This document shows, in pieces, positions 1 to 8,400 of a stretch of 17,068 nt of DNA. Where the stretch lies: contig CALJZV010000491.1 of the NCBI GenBank assembly GCA_937983475.1, positions 1 to 17,068 on the forward strand, in the 5' to 3' direction. The DNA is from an uncultured Verrucomicrobiales bacterium. GTDB lineage: Bacteria; Verrucomicrobiota; Verrucomicrobiia; Limisphaerales; JACDHS01. The notes beneath the pieces were generated by a model. It had not been told where the DNA came from, did no database searches, and worked only from the letters and a program-made list of their open reading frames with translations. The position numbers and the translations under genes were made by a program. Positions within the stretch are counted from its first letter, which is position 1. Every line of letters begins with the position of its first letter.

Positions 1-858
1 CAGGTCGTCTCCCACTCCGGCACCAACGAGTTCCGATCCGCCGGGTATCATTTCAAGACCGCAGGGCAGATCATATTGGATAATCATGAGGCGAGTTTTA
101 CAGGCAGTTGGTCCACCGGAACGATCTCCACTGACAAATTTTCCACCGACTATCACTTTGCGAACACGGTTGTGGGCGCTCCCACAGCAACGGCCACGTT
201 TCGTCCCAAAATCACCACGCCGGGCCTCTACGACGTGTATATCTGGTTTCCTCAAGGCAGCAACCGGGCAACCAACGCCCCATTTCAGGTGGCTCACGCC
301 AGCGGCACAGAGACGTTTTTAGTCAACCAGACTATCAACGGTGGCAAGTGGTTGCTGCTTGCGGCCGGAAGAGAATTTGCCTCCGGCACCAATGGATTTG
401 TTCGATTGTCGAATGATTCCTCGCCAACAGGAAAAGTGGTGATGGCGGACGCCGTTCGATTCGATTACGTGATCAGTCAGGAGCAATTTTCCTCCAATTC
501 CGTGCCTGCATGGTGGAGCCAGTTTTACTTTGGAGCAAATGTAGCCGGTTCACTCGATCATGATGGCGACGGCTATTCCACTGCTCAGGAATATTTGCTG
601 GGAACCAACCCCAACAGCGCGCAGTCACGGGTCACAGTCCAAGCAAATTCCACGGGCAGCAACCTTCAAATACGCTATTTTCCCGCGATGAGCGGACGGC
701 TTTATCGCCTGCAAACGCAATCAAACCTTCAGAGCAATGGCGCATGGACACCTTTGCCCCAGCTTCCTGTTTCCGATGGGTATGGCGGCGGCATTTTTAC
801 AGTCACAAACGCGGTTCCAACGGGCTTCTTCCGGCTGGATGTGAGTCCAGCCCCTTGA
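1..858 (+). CDS. Secreted golvesin-type domain protein, 3' part only
   Basis: The frame is open from the first base, so this is the C-terminal 285 residues of a larger protein whose start lies outside the window. Residues about 24-157 resemble the golvesin C-terminal / Xly carbohydrate-binding-like domain: an FTGSW opening, a GLYDVYIWFP strand, an NRATNAPF turn, a VNQTINGGKW strand and a closing VMADAVRFDYV. A PAWWSQFYFG linker leads into a DHDGDGYSTAQEY calcium-binding-like, thrombospondin type 3-like motif at about 186-198. A beta-rich tail ending FFRLDVSP follows. In Verrucomicrobiota and Planctomycetota this tail is typical of exported proteins, often polysaccharide-active or FAD-dependent oxidoreductase-like enzymes. 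The catalytic part, if any, is not visible, so no enzyme activity can be named. A TTG at 76 could act as an internal start, but homology continues upstream of it. The trmH-like gene follows 22 bp after the stop. Confidence 0.85.
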   Translation, partial: QVVSHSGTNEFRSAGYHFKTAGQIILDNHEASFTGSWSTGTISTDKFSTDYHFANTVVGAPTATATFRPKITTPGLYDVYIWFPQGSNRATNAPFQVAHASGTETFLVNQTINGGKWLLLAAGREFASGTNGFVRLSNDSSPTGKVVMADAVRFDYVISQEQFSSNSVPAWWSQFYFGANVAGSLDHDGDGYSTAQEYLLGTNPNSAQSRVTVQANSTGSNLQIRYFPAMSGRLYRLQTQSNLQSNGAWTPLPQLPVSDGYGGGIFTVTNAVPTGFFRLDVSPAP

Positions 859-880
859 GATTTCTTATTCTCAGCCGACC

Positions 881-1717
881 ATGTTTCGCGTTGAAGAAAT
901 CCATTCATTTGACGATCCACGGCTTGCCCCCTACCGGAACATGGGCCAGCAAAAGAATCTGGAAGGACAGGACATATTTATTGGCGAAGGGGAAAAAGTA
1001 GTCGTCCGATTACTGCAAAGCCACATTCCCATAGTGTCCATGCTGGTGCCACCCGGATGGATAAAGTCGGTTGAACACCTGCTGCACATGCGGCCCGAGG
1101 ACATAACCGTCTTCATCGCTGAAAAACAGGTCTTGGAGCAATTGACCGGCTATTCATTTTACCAAGGCATCCTGGCCGTTGCCAAAACACCCTCGGGAAT
1201 ATCACTGGAACAATTGATCCAAGGCAGCCCACGTCCGCTGTTCTTTGCCTCCGCCGATGGTATAGGCAACGCCGAAAACATGGGGGCGCTCATTCGGAAT
1301 TGCGCCGCGTTTGGCGCCCACGGATTGATTCTTGCCAAGAACTGTTGTGACCCGTATCTGCGGCGCTCGGTGCGCAGTTCCATGGGAACCATTTTTAATT
1401 TGCCAATAGTCCGGGCATCTCATCTGCCATCAATCATCGAAACGCTCCGAAGCCACGGTGTCGTTTGCGTCGCGGCGCATCCTCACGGAGCAAGCAAGTC
1501 CATTCACGATGCTCAACTCTTCAAGGACCTATGCATCGTTTTTGGCAGCGAAGGGCACGGGTTGTCCGACGCGGTAATCGCGGCTTGCGACGAGTCGGTT
1601 TCCATTCCCATGTGCAATCAAGTGGACTCCCTGAATGTGGGAAGTGCCACAGCAGTATTTTTGAACGAGGCGCAACGCCAACGGACAATGGCTATTCAGG
1701 TTCCGACTCAGCCCTGA
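881..1717 (+). CDS. SpoU/TrmH-family RNA 2'-O-methyltransferase
   Basis: A 278-residue SPOUT-class enzyme expected to transfer a methyl group from S-adenosylmethionine to a ribose 2'-OH of tRNA or rRNA, acting in the cytoplasm as a dimer with a trefoil-knot active site. The N-terminal part (about 30-105) looks like a substrate-binding SpoU domain ending in YQGILAVAKTP. The three SpoU motifs are all present: motif 1 NAENMGALIRNCAAFGA (130-146, with catalytic-type Asn130 and Arg139), motif 2 VFGSEGHGLS (220-229), and motif 3 SIPMCNQVDSLNVGSA (241-256). Length is normal for the family. The ATG at 881 is the first good start and gives a complete domain. No clear Shine-Dalgarno is visible. The 22-bp gap suggests co-transcription with the secreted protein upstream, though the two functions do not obviously belong together. 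Substrate (rRNA G2251-type or tRNA) cannot be decided from sequence alone. Its 3' end overlaps the convergent Ig-like gene by 26 bp. Confidence 0.93.
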   Translation: MFRVEEIHSFDDPRLAPYRNMGQQKNLEGQDIFIGEGEKVVVRLLQSHIPIVSMLVPPGWIKSVEHLLHMRPEDITVFIAEKQVLEQLTGYSFYQGILAVAKTPSGISLEQLIQGSPRPLFFASADGIGNAENMGALIRNCAAFGAHGLILAKNCCDPYLRRSVRSSMGTIFNLPIVRASHLPSIIETLRSHGVVCVAAHPHGASKSIHDAQLFKDLCIVFGSEGHGLSDAVIAACDESVSIPMCNQVDSLNVGSATAVFLNEAQRQRTMAIQVPTQP

Positions 1718-4700
1718 GATAAACGGAGCCGCTCAAAGTCGGCCCCATAAAGCAGCCGTATCCAACATTGTAATCCTGAAGCAAAACGCCAATCCACTTG
1801 GTGACCGGAAGCGGCGCGGATGGGTGTGCGAAGGTTCCCTTGATCACGCCGCTGCGTTTGATCATGGCAATTTTGAAATTGTTCGTTAAAGAGGCGGTTA
1901 CCATCTTTTCTGGAGTCACAAGCACACCCACGTCGAAGGAATTTTGCAGATTGCCCTCCGACACTGTCACCAATGCGTTGGTCACAGCAATCGGCGGAAT
2001 TGTTGCTTCAGCCAATGGGCCCACCCATCGTGAAGAAATGGCATCAAACTGGTTTGTGAACCCGGCGACATAAGTGGTGTTGGTCCAGCGGGTCTTGATC
2101 CAACTCAGGTTTCCTTGCGGGGCCAGATTTGTGGTGGCTGCCGGCACATTTTGAGAAAATGTCAGCCAGCCCATCAATGAACCTTGGAATTCCTTGTTGG
2201 TTTTCACCACCAGATTGGCATTGGTCACGACCTGGTCCTTGGTGAAATACAGGGAGGAGAAAAACGGCCAGGCTCCATCTTTGGAAATGGTCGTCAATTG
2301 CTTGATTTTCTGGCCATCCCCCATTTGGCCAGCAATCTTCACTTTTCCATTGGGAGTAACCGTGATGTTCGCGGAGCCCCAACCCACCGGGCCCTCGCTA
2401 TTATCAGAGAATCCGGGAAACACAGCCGTGTAGAGATTTTCGTATGATGTGGCTGGCGAGGCTTCATTCCAAACCCAACGGTCGGCCAAAATTGAGGACG
2501 TCCAACTCTGCCCATCGGAGAGAACACCCGTGATCGAGTTTCCACCTGTTAAGTCCACCAAAAAGCTCAAGTCCAGGGGGCTCTTGCCGAATTTGGCGCG
2601 CGAAACCAACTTGTCAGCCGTTCCGTCAATCCGAAGTTTGCCACTGAAGGAAATGGCATCGCCATTGAGCATCAGCTTTCCGCTGTAACCGAATTTTGAA
2701 GTGACTTTGACGGTGAAGAAACCTGCGCTTCGATGCGCGACTCCGGCCTCTTCATAAAACAAGCCATTGTATATGCCGCCAAACTGATTGAGCGGGTTGG
2801 GGATAAAATTGGCGTTTACCACCATGTTGGACTGCATGGTGAAGCTGAAAATCATGTTATTGGTTTGCAACACGCTCCCGCCTCCGCTGGTCCAGTTGGT
2901 AAAGATCGAGTTGGTGCCAACCACTTTGGCTGTCAACTTGTATGTTCGTCCAACGAGCAAGGTCGCGCCGTTCGTTGGGGTTCCAATGGAGCTGGTGGCT
3001 GGAATGATCGCCCCCTCGCCATTGATGTTTAATGTGAACAAACCAGGCACCGCGTAATAAAAGCGCACCGTAGCAGCAGCCGTATTGCCGGCCAAATCCG
3101 TGGCCATGACTGAAAGCGTGTTCGTCCCGGGCACCAGATTAACCGTGGCAGACCAGTTGGTGAAAGACACGCCAAAGCTGATGCCTGCCGGAACAAAGGG
3201 TGCACCATTTAGACTGTAGGAAACTGACTTAACGCGAGTGGCATCTTTTGCGGTTCCGCCAATCGTGATTGTGCCACTGGAAACGCTCGAATTGGCTTTA
3301 GGCGTCAATATTTTGACAGTCGGCGCAATCGCATCCGGAACAATTGTCAGTTGAGCCACAGAACTGGTCGCCGAACCGGCAAAGTTGGAGACAACCACAG
3401 TATAACCACCGGCCTGAGCCATCTGTGCACTGGCAATTTCATAAGCCGCCTGGGTGGCTCCAGCGATCGGTTCCCCGCCAAAAAACCATTGATATTCAAA
3501 GGGCGCGGTCCCGTTAACGCCAACAGAAAATGTTGCGGCGTCGCCTTGATCTTTAGTGAGCGCGACTGGCTGTCCTGTTATGAAAGGCGGATCAATCACC
3601 GTCAGGGCAACATTGCTGCTAGTCAGTGCGCCAAAAAATCCGGATACAAAAACCGAATAGGTTTGGGCCTCTGCTTGCGTCACTCCAGCCAATGAGAGCG
3701 TTGGAGAATTTGCGCCCGAAACATGCCCTCCGTTGGCCAACGGAATACCATTTTGACGCCATTGGTATGTCAACCCTGCCCCACTGGCCTGAACGCTGAA
3801 AACCGCATTGGAACCAGCGCCAACGGTCAGATTCGCAGGCTGTCCATGAATAAATGGGTCAATCACATTCAACTCCACTCGTTCCGATTCGACCGAACCG
3901 AACGCGTTGGTGACAATCACAGAATAATCTCCACGGTCGAACCCATTCAAATTGCTGATCTGAAGGGTTGCAGTACCAGCACCCGACACATTTCCGCCTT
4001 CAATCAAATCCACACCATCATGCTGCCATCGATATCCAATGGGGAGGCTTCCTTGAATTTGCACGGTAAACGAAGCCGATGTTCCAGCTTCCTTACTTAA
4101 GCCCTCAGGTTGAGTTATGATTAGCGGATCAACCACACTCAAAGCAGCTCCTGCACTGGTGTCTGTTCCCACGTCGTTGCCGACAACCACCGAATACGTT
4201 CCTGCATCGGCTCCAGCGGCATTTACCAAGGTTAATGTCGGCGAGTTGGCCCCAGACACATTGCCCTCATTGGCCAAATTCAGCCCGTTTTTCCGCCACT
4301 GATACGTAAGAGGACTGGATCCGCTTGCCGATACGGAGAATACCACTGTGTTGCCGAAGGATGCGCCTTGGCTTTGGGGCTGTTGGGTCACTGATGGCAC
4401 CACCATGGAACGGACTGTTATGGGCGGCGAAATGGATTGTCCGCCTTCGTTGTCGGTGGCGCGAGCAGTGACGGTATATGTGCCTGCTGGAAAGGTGTTG
4501 GTGATTTGGTAGGGAGCATTTGTGACTGTACCGATCACGTTCCCATCTACCAGAAACTCGACTTTGGTGACCTCTCCATCGCTGTCGCTGGCATTCGCAG
4601 TTAATGTCACAACCGCAGGGGCTACAAACGGCGCATTGTTCGTCGGACTGGTAATGTTGACCACCGGAAAACTATTTGGGCTTTCATTGTCGAGGAACAC

Positions 4701-5309
4701 CTCGTCCACAGTGACAACTAATGGAGCCCGATTAACAACCACTGCAAACCGCAAACGAACGGTGGAGGAGACAAAACTACCCAAGCCCAACGAGACGTTT
4801 GTAACCGACTGCGACAAGGGACTGCCCGAAACCGTATGAAAGACCGTCGCCAACACATCGCTGGGGTTCATGGAATCCACAGCCGCATTGGTTTTGATTA
4901 AGTCAATTCGCAACTGTTGATTCACTTCGGGCACAGTGTAGTCCAGCGAATTTGGCGTCCCAAAATCCGGAAAATAATTCTCGTATGCCATTTTTAAATT
5001 CAAAACAGGCTCAGGGTGACCCGGAAGGGCCTGACCAACGGATATATCCTGATACAGAATCATCGAACTGAAGTTCGACTGATCCGCCAACACACCATAA
5101 ACACCCTCGGAAGGAGGATTGTTCACGGGGATTCCCGCCGAAGTAAAAGGAGTTCCAGAATATACAATCCAGCTGCCATCGGCAGAATTTGTCGTCACCC
5201 AACCCGTCAAATTCCCAGTCTCAAAATTTCCATTTTCAACCGCACCTTTTAGCACAAGCTGTTGATCAGCAATGATTAAAAACAAAAGTGTCAAGAGGAG
5301 GTTTTTCAT
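1692..5309 (-). CDS. Large secreted Ig-like repeat protein (1205 aa)
   Basis: I do not recognise a named gene. The start chosen is the ATG at 5309, which opens a signal peptide (MKNLLLTLLFLIIADQQLVLKGA). The frame runs on upstream to a TTG at 5387, but that adds 26 hydrophilic residues before the signal. Domains in order: signal peptide 1-23; beta-rich lectin-like N-terminal region 24-212, beginning VENGNFETGNLTGW; bacterial Ig (Big_7-like) 213-302 with VTKVEFLVDGNVIGT; four Ig-like repeats 303-657, each with a YQW or YRW core and a Y(S/T)V strand; second Big-like domain 658-755; divergent InlB B-repeat-like segment 756-838 (FTNWTSGGG, FTMQSNMVVNANF); and a 367-residue beta-rich C-terminus 839-1205, beginning GGIYNGLF and ending GCFMGPTLSGSVYL. 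No LPXTG, PEP-CTERM or lipobox is seen, so it is probably exported and extracellular or loosely cell-surface bound, perhaps for adhesion or polysaccharide binding (inference). It lies beyond the rpoC terminator and ends with TAG. Confidence 0.88.
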   Translation of the reverse strand: MKNLLLTLLFLIIADQQLVLKGAVENGNFETGNLTGWVTTNSADGSWIVYSGTPFTSAGIPVNNPPSEGVYGVLADQSNFSSMILYQDISVGQALPGHPEPVLNLKMAYENYFPDFGTPNSLDYTVPEVNQQLRIDLIKTNAAVDSMNPSDVLATVFHTVSGSPLSQSVTNVSLGLGSFVSSTVRLRFAVVVNRAPLVVTVDEVFLDNESPNSFPVVNITSPTNNAPFVAPAVVTLTANASDSDGEVTKVEFLVDGNVIGTVTNAPYQITNTFPAGTYTVTARATDNEGGQSISPPITVRSMVVPSVTQQPQSQGASFGNTVVFSVSASGSSPLTYQWRKNGLNLANEGNVSGANSPTLTLVNAAGADAGTYSVVVGNDVGTDTSAGAALSVVDPLIITQPEGLSKEAGTSASFTVQIQGSLPIGYRWQHDGVDLIEGGNVSGAGTATLQISNLNGFDRGDYSVIVTNAFGSVESERVELNVIDPFIHGQPANLTVGAGSNAVFSVQASGAGLTYQWRQNGIPLANGGHVSGANSPTLSLAGVTQAEAQTYSVFVSGFFGALTSSNVALTVIDPPFITGQPVALTKDQGDAATFSVGVNGTAPFEYQWFFGGEPIAGATQAAYEIASAQMAQAGGYTVVVSNFAGSATSSVAQLTIVPDAIAPTVKILTPKANSSVSSGTITIGGTAKDATRVKSVSYSLNGAPFVPAGISFGVSFTNWSATVNLVPGTNTLSVMATDLAGNTAAATVRFYYAVPGLFTLNINGEGAIIPATSSIGTPTNGATLLVGRTYKLTAKVVGTNSIFTNWTSGGGSVLQTNNMIFSFTMQSNMVVNANFIPNPLNQFGGIYNGLFYEEAGVAHRSAGFFTVKVTSKFGYSGKLMLNGDAISFSGKLRIDGTADKLVSRAKFGKSPLDLSFLVDLTGGNSITGVLSDGQSWTSSILADRWVWNEASPATSYENLYTAVFPGFSDNSEGPVGWGSANITVTPNGKVKIAGQMGDGQKIKQLTTISKDGAWPFFSSLYFTKDQVVTNANLVVKTNKEFQGSLMGWLTFSQNVPAATTNLAPQGNLSWIKTRWTNTTYVAGFTNQFDAISSRWVGPLAEATIPPIAVTNALVTVSEGNLQNSFDVGVLVTPEKMVTASLTNNFKIAMIKRSGVIKGTFAHPSAPLPVTKWIGVLLQDYNVGYGCFMGPTLSGSVYLRAESEPE
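3339..4403 (-). repeat. Four tandem Ig-like domains within the secreted protein
   Basis: Four units of about 85-91 residues lie end to end at 4131-4403, 3861-4130, 3594-3860 and 3339-3593 (protein 303-393, 394-483, 484-572, 573-657). Shared landmarks are a (T/G)QP near the start, a YQW or YRW core, an N-G-x-L-style turn, the (E/G)G(N/H)VSGA...TL segment in the first three, and a closing Y(S/T)V-V plus a VxDP-type boundary. The fourth unit lacks the GNVSGA segment. The repeat is diverged at DNA level but clear in protein. Confidence 0.85.
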
Positions 5310-5416
5310 AATCTGAGGCAATGGCGTTGGAGGTTGGTATTGGTGATGGTCGGCATTATGTAAGCAAAAAATATCTTTTGGGGTCAAGGCAAGACTCCAA
5401 CTGGTTGTCTGAAGAT

Positions 5417-5443
5417 AAAAAAAAGCAACCCTCGCGGGTTGCT
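5417..5443 (-). terminator. Rho-independent terminator after rpoC
   Basis: A perfect 8-bp stem (agcaaccc 5424-5431 with gggttgct 5436-5443) closes a 4-base loop. On the minus strand it is followed by eight T residues (complement of 5417-5424). It begins 28 bases past the rpoC stop codon, so it is well placed to end the beta operon transcript. The T-rich 5442-5449 on the plus strand means it could also act in the other direction, but no plus-strand gene runs into it. Confidence 0.9.
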
Positions 5444-5470
5444 CTTTTTGGGAGAATATATTTGCCGGTT

Positions 5471-8400
5471 TTAGCCGACTAGTGGTTCTGCCTCTTGCTC
5501 CTCCTCTACAGGAACTGGCTCCACCAAAGGTGTGAGTTCGACTTTTCGATGCAGATCGAACCCTGTGCCCGCCGGGATTATGTGACCCATGATCACATTT
5601 TCCTTGAAGCCGCGCAGGTAATCCATTTTGCCCATCGTGGCCGCGTCAGTCAGCACACGCGTAGTGTCCTGGAATGAAGCCGCACTCAGGAAACTTTCTG
5701 TCTCCAAAGACGCCTTGGTAATACCCAGCAACACTGGGGAAGCCTCTGCGGGTTTGCCGCCCATTTTTTCAACACGGGCGTTCTCCTGCTCAAAGGCTAT
5801 CTTGTCCACCTGTTCGCCCCAAAGGAAGAGGGTGTCGCCCGGTTCGGTAATACGAACCTTGCGAAGCATCTGGCGTACTATGATTTCGATGTGCTTGTCG
5901 TTAATGGTGACACCCTGAAGGCGATACACCTCCTGGACCTCGTTGACCAAGTGTTCCTGTAGTTCCTGAGGCCCGCAAATCTCCAGAATTTCATGCGGAT
6001 CAATCGGTCCTTCAGTCAATTGCTGCCCTTTCTTGACGTAATCACCCTTGAAGACAATAACGTGCTTGCCGATTGGAACCAAATGCTCCTCCTCAACGCT
6101 GGTCTGCATGTCGCGGATGAGAATACAGCGCTTGCCTCGAACACTGGGGCCAAAATCCACCACTCCATCAATCTTGGAAATTTCCGCCGCGTCTTTGGGA
6201 CGACGAGCCTCGAACAGTTCCGCAACACGCGGCAAACCGCCGGTAATATCCTTGGTTTTCGACGTCTTGCGCGGCGTCTTGGCCATGAGAGTTCCAGCCA
6301 CGATTTTGTCCCCCTCCTCCACGACGATATGCGCGCCGGAAGGAATGGGGTAGTTGGCCACAGTTTCATTCTTGTCGTCGAGAATGACAATTTGCGGGTG
6401 CAAATCCTCCTTGTGCTCAATGATAACCATGGCCTCTTGGCCAGTGGTTTCATCCACCTCGTGCTTCATCGTCACACCCTCGATGATGTCATGGAATTTG
6501 ATCCGGCCCGCCTTCTCCGAAAGAATCGGGACGTTGTAAGGATCCCACTGGACGAAGGTTTCGCCCTTCTTCACCTTGGCGCCGTCGGCGACTGAAATCA
6601 CCGCGCCAATGACGACATTGTGGGTTTCCAGTTCACGCCCGTCTTCCGCCAACACCGAAATTGATCCATTTTTGTTGAGAACGATGTTGTTTCCATCCTC
6701 CAGCTTGACCAGGCGCAACTCGTTGTAGCGAATGACGCCGTCGTACTTGGACTTGATCTGCGGCTGCTTGAAGACCGAAGCGGCTGTTCCACCAATGTGG
6801 AAGGTTCGCATCGTCAACTGGGTTCCAGGCTCACCGATGGATTGAGCCGCGATGATGCCGACGGCTTCACCCAGCTTGACAGCGCCACCAGTGGCCAGAT
6901 TGCGACCGTAACAAGCAACGCAAACGCCCTGCTTGCTTTCGCAGGTGAGGACCGAGCGGATTTTAACGCGCTCAATGGCTGCGTTATCAATCGCTTTTGC
7001 CTTTGCTTCGTCAATCTCTTGGTTGGCTTTGACGAGCATTTGGCGCGGGTTATGGGGATCGGGAATATCTTCGCAAGAGCATCGACCAACCAAACGCTCG
7101 CTCAATTTAACCACCTCATCCTCGCCTTCAAAAATAGCGCCCACCCAAATGCCGTTGGTGGTGCCGCAATCGTCCTCCTGAATGATGACGTCCTGGGCAA
7201 CATCCACCAGTTTGCGGGTCATGTAACCGGAATCCGCGGTCTTTAGAGCAGTATCAGCAAGACCCTTGCGGGCACCGTGAGTTGAAATGAAATATTCCAA
7301 CACGGTCAACCCTTCGCGGAAGTTTGACAAAATCGGTTTTTCGATGATGTCACCGCTCGGCTTGGCCATCAAACCGCGAAGCCCGGCCAACTGGCGCACC
7401 TGCTGCTTATTACCGCGCGCACCAGAGTCCACCATGAGTGAAATGGGATTGTATTCCCGCTTGCCTTGGTTTTGATCCAACGTACGGAGCATGACGCCCG
7501 CGATCTGGTCGGTGGCATGAGTCCAGATATCGATGATCTTGTTATAGCGTTCGCCTGGGGTGATAACACCTTTGCGATACTGCTTTTCCACCTCGGCAAT
7601 TTGCTTTTGAGCGGTATGAATTTCCTGGTCCTTCTCCTTGGGAATGATCATGTCATCAATACCAATGGAGCAACCTGACCGCGTGGCTTCGCGAAAGCCC
7701 ATTTCCTTGAGGCGGTCGAGTGTGGCGACAGTCTTTTCGTGGCCGCAATGCTTGTAGCAATTCCAAATAAGGTCTCCTAGTTGGGACTTGCCAACGCTTT
7801 TATTTGGAAACCCGAGTTCCGTTGGCCAGATTTCGCTGAAAATGACCCGGCCCACGGTGGTTTCAATCGCCTTCTTTTCCGAATCCCCATAAACCGTCTT
7901 TTTGCCCAAATCCGGATTCGACAGGCGAACGCGGTCATGGAGCCTCAATTCTCCATCGGCGTATGCGAAAATGACTTCGCTCTTGGACCCGAACAGCATA
8001 ATCCGCTTGCCGTCTTTCTTGGCGCGCGGTTCGGCGGTCAGATAATAACAGCCGAGAGTAATATCCTGCGTGGGGGTCATGATGGGCTTGCCGCTTGAAG
8101 GGCTGAAAATGTTCAATGGCGCCATCATCAGCAGGCGCGCTTCCATTTGTGCCTCCACAGAAAGCGGCACATGAACGGCCATCTGGTCACCGTCGAAGTC
8201 CGCATTGTAGGCCGTGCAGACCAGCGGATGAATCCGAATGGCCTCGCCTTCAATCAGGACGGGCTCGAAGGCTTGAATGGACAAGCGGTGCAGAGTCGGA
8301 GCACGGTTCAGCAGGACCGGATGTCCCTTGGTAACTTCTTCGAGAATATCCCAAACCTCCGGCGACTGGCGCTCGATCATTTTCTTTGCGGAGCGCACCG

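Noticed and set aside
5355..5387. Possible promoter for the Ig-like gene (TTGACC ... CATAAT on the minus strand)
   Set aside because: The spacing between the two elements is 21 bases, too long for a convincing sigma-70 promoter, and verrucomicrobial promoter rules are uncertain.
5310..5387. Longer start (TTG 5387) for the Ig-like protein
   Set aside because: It would place 26 hydrophilic residues before a clear signal peptide beginning at ATG 5309.
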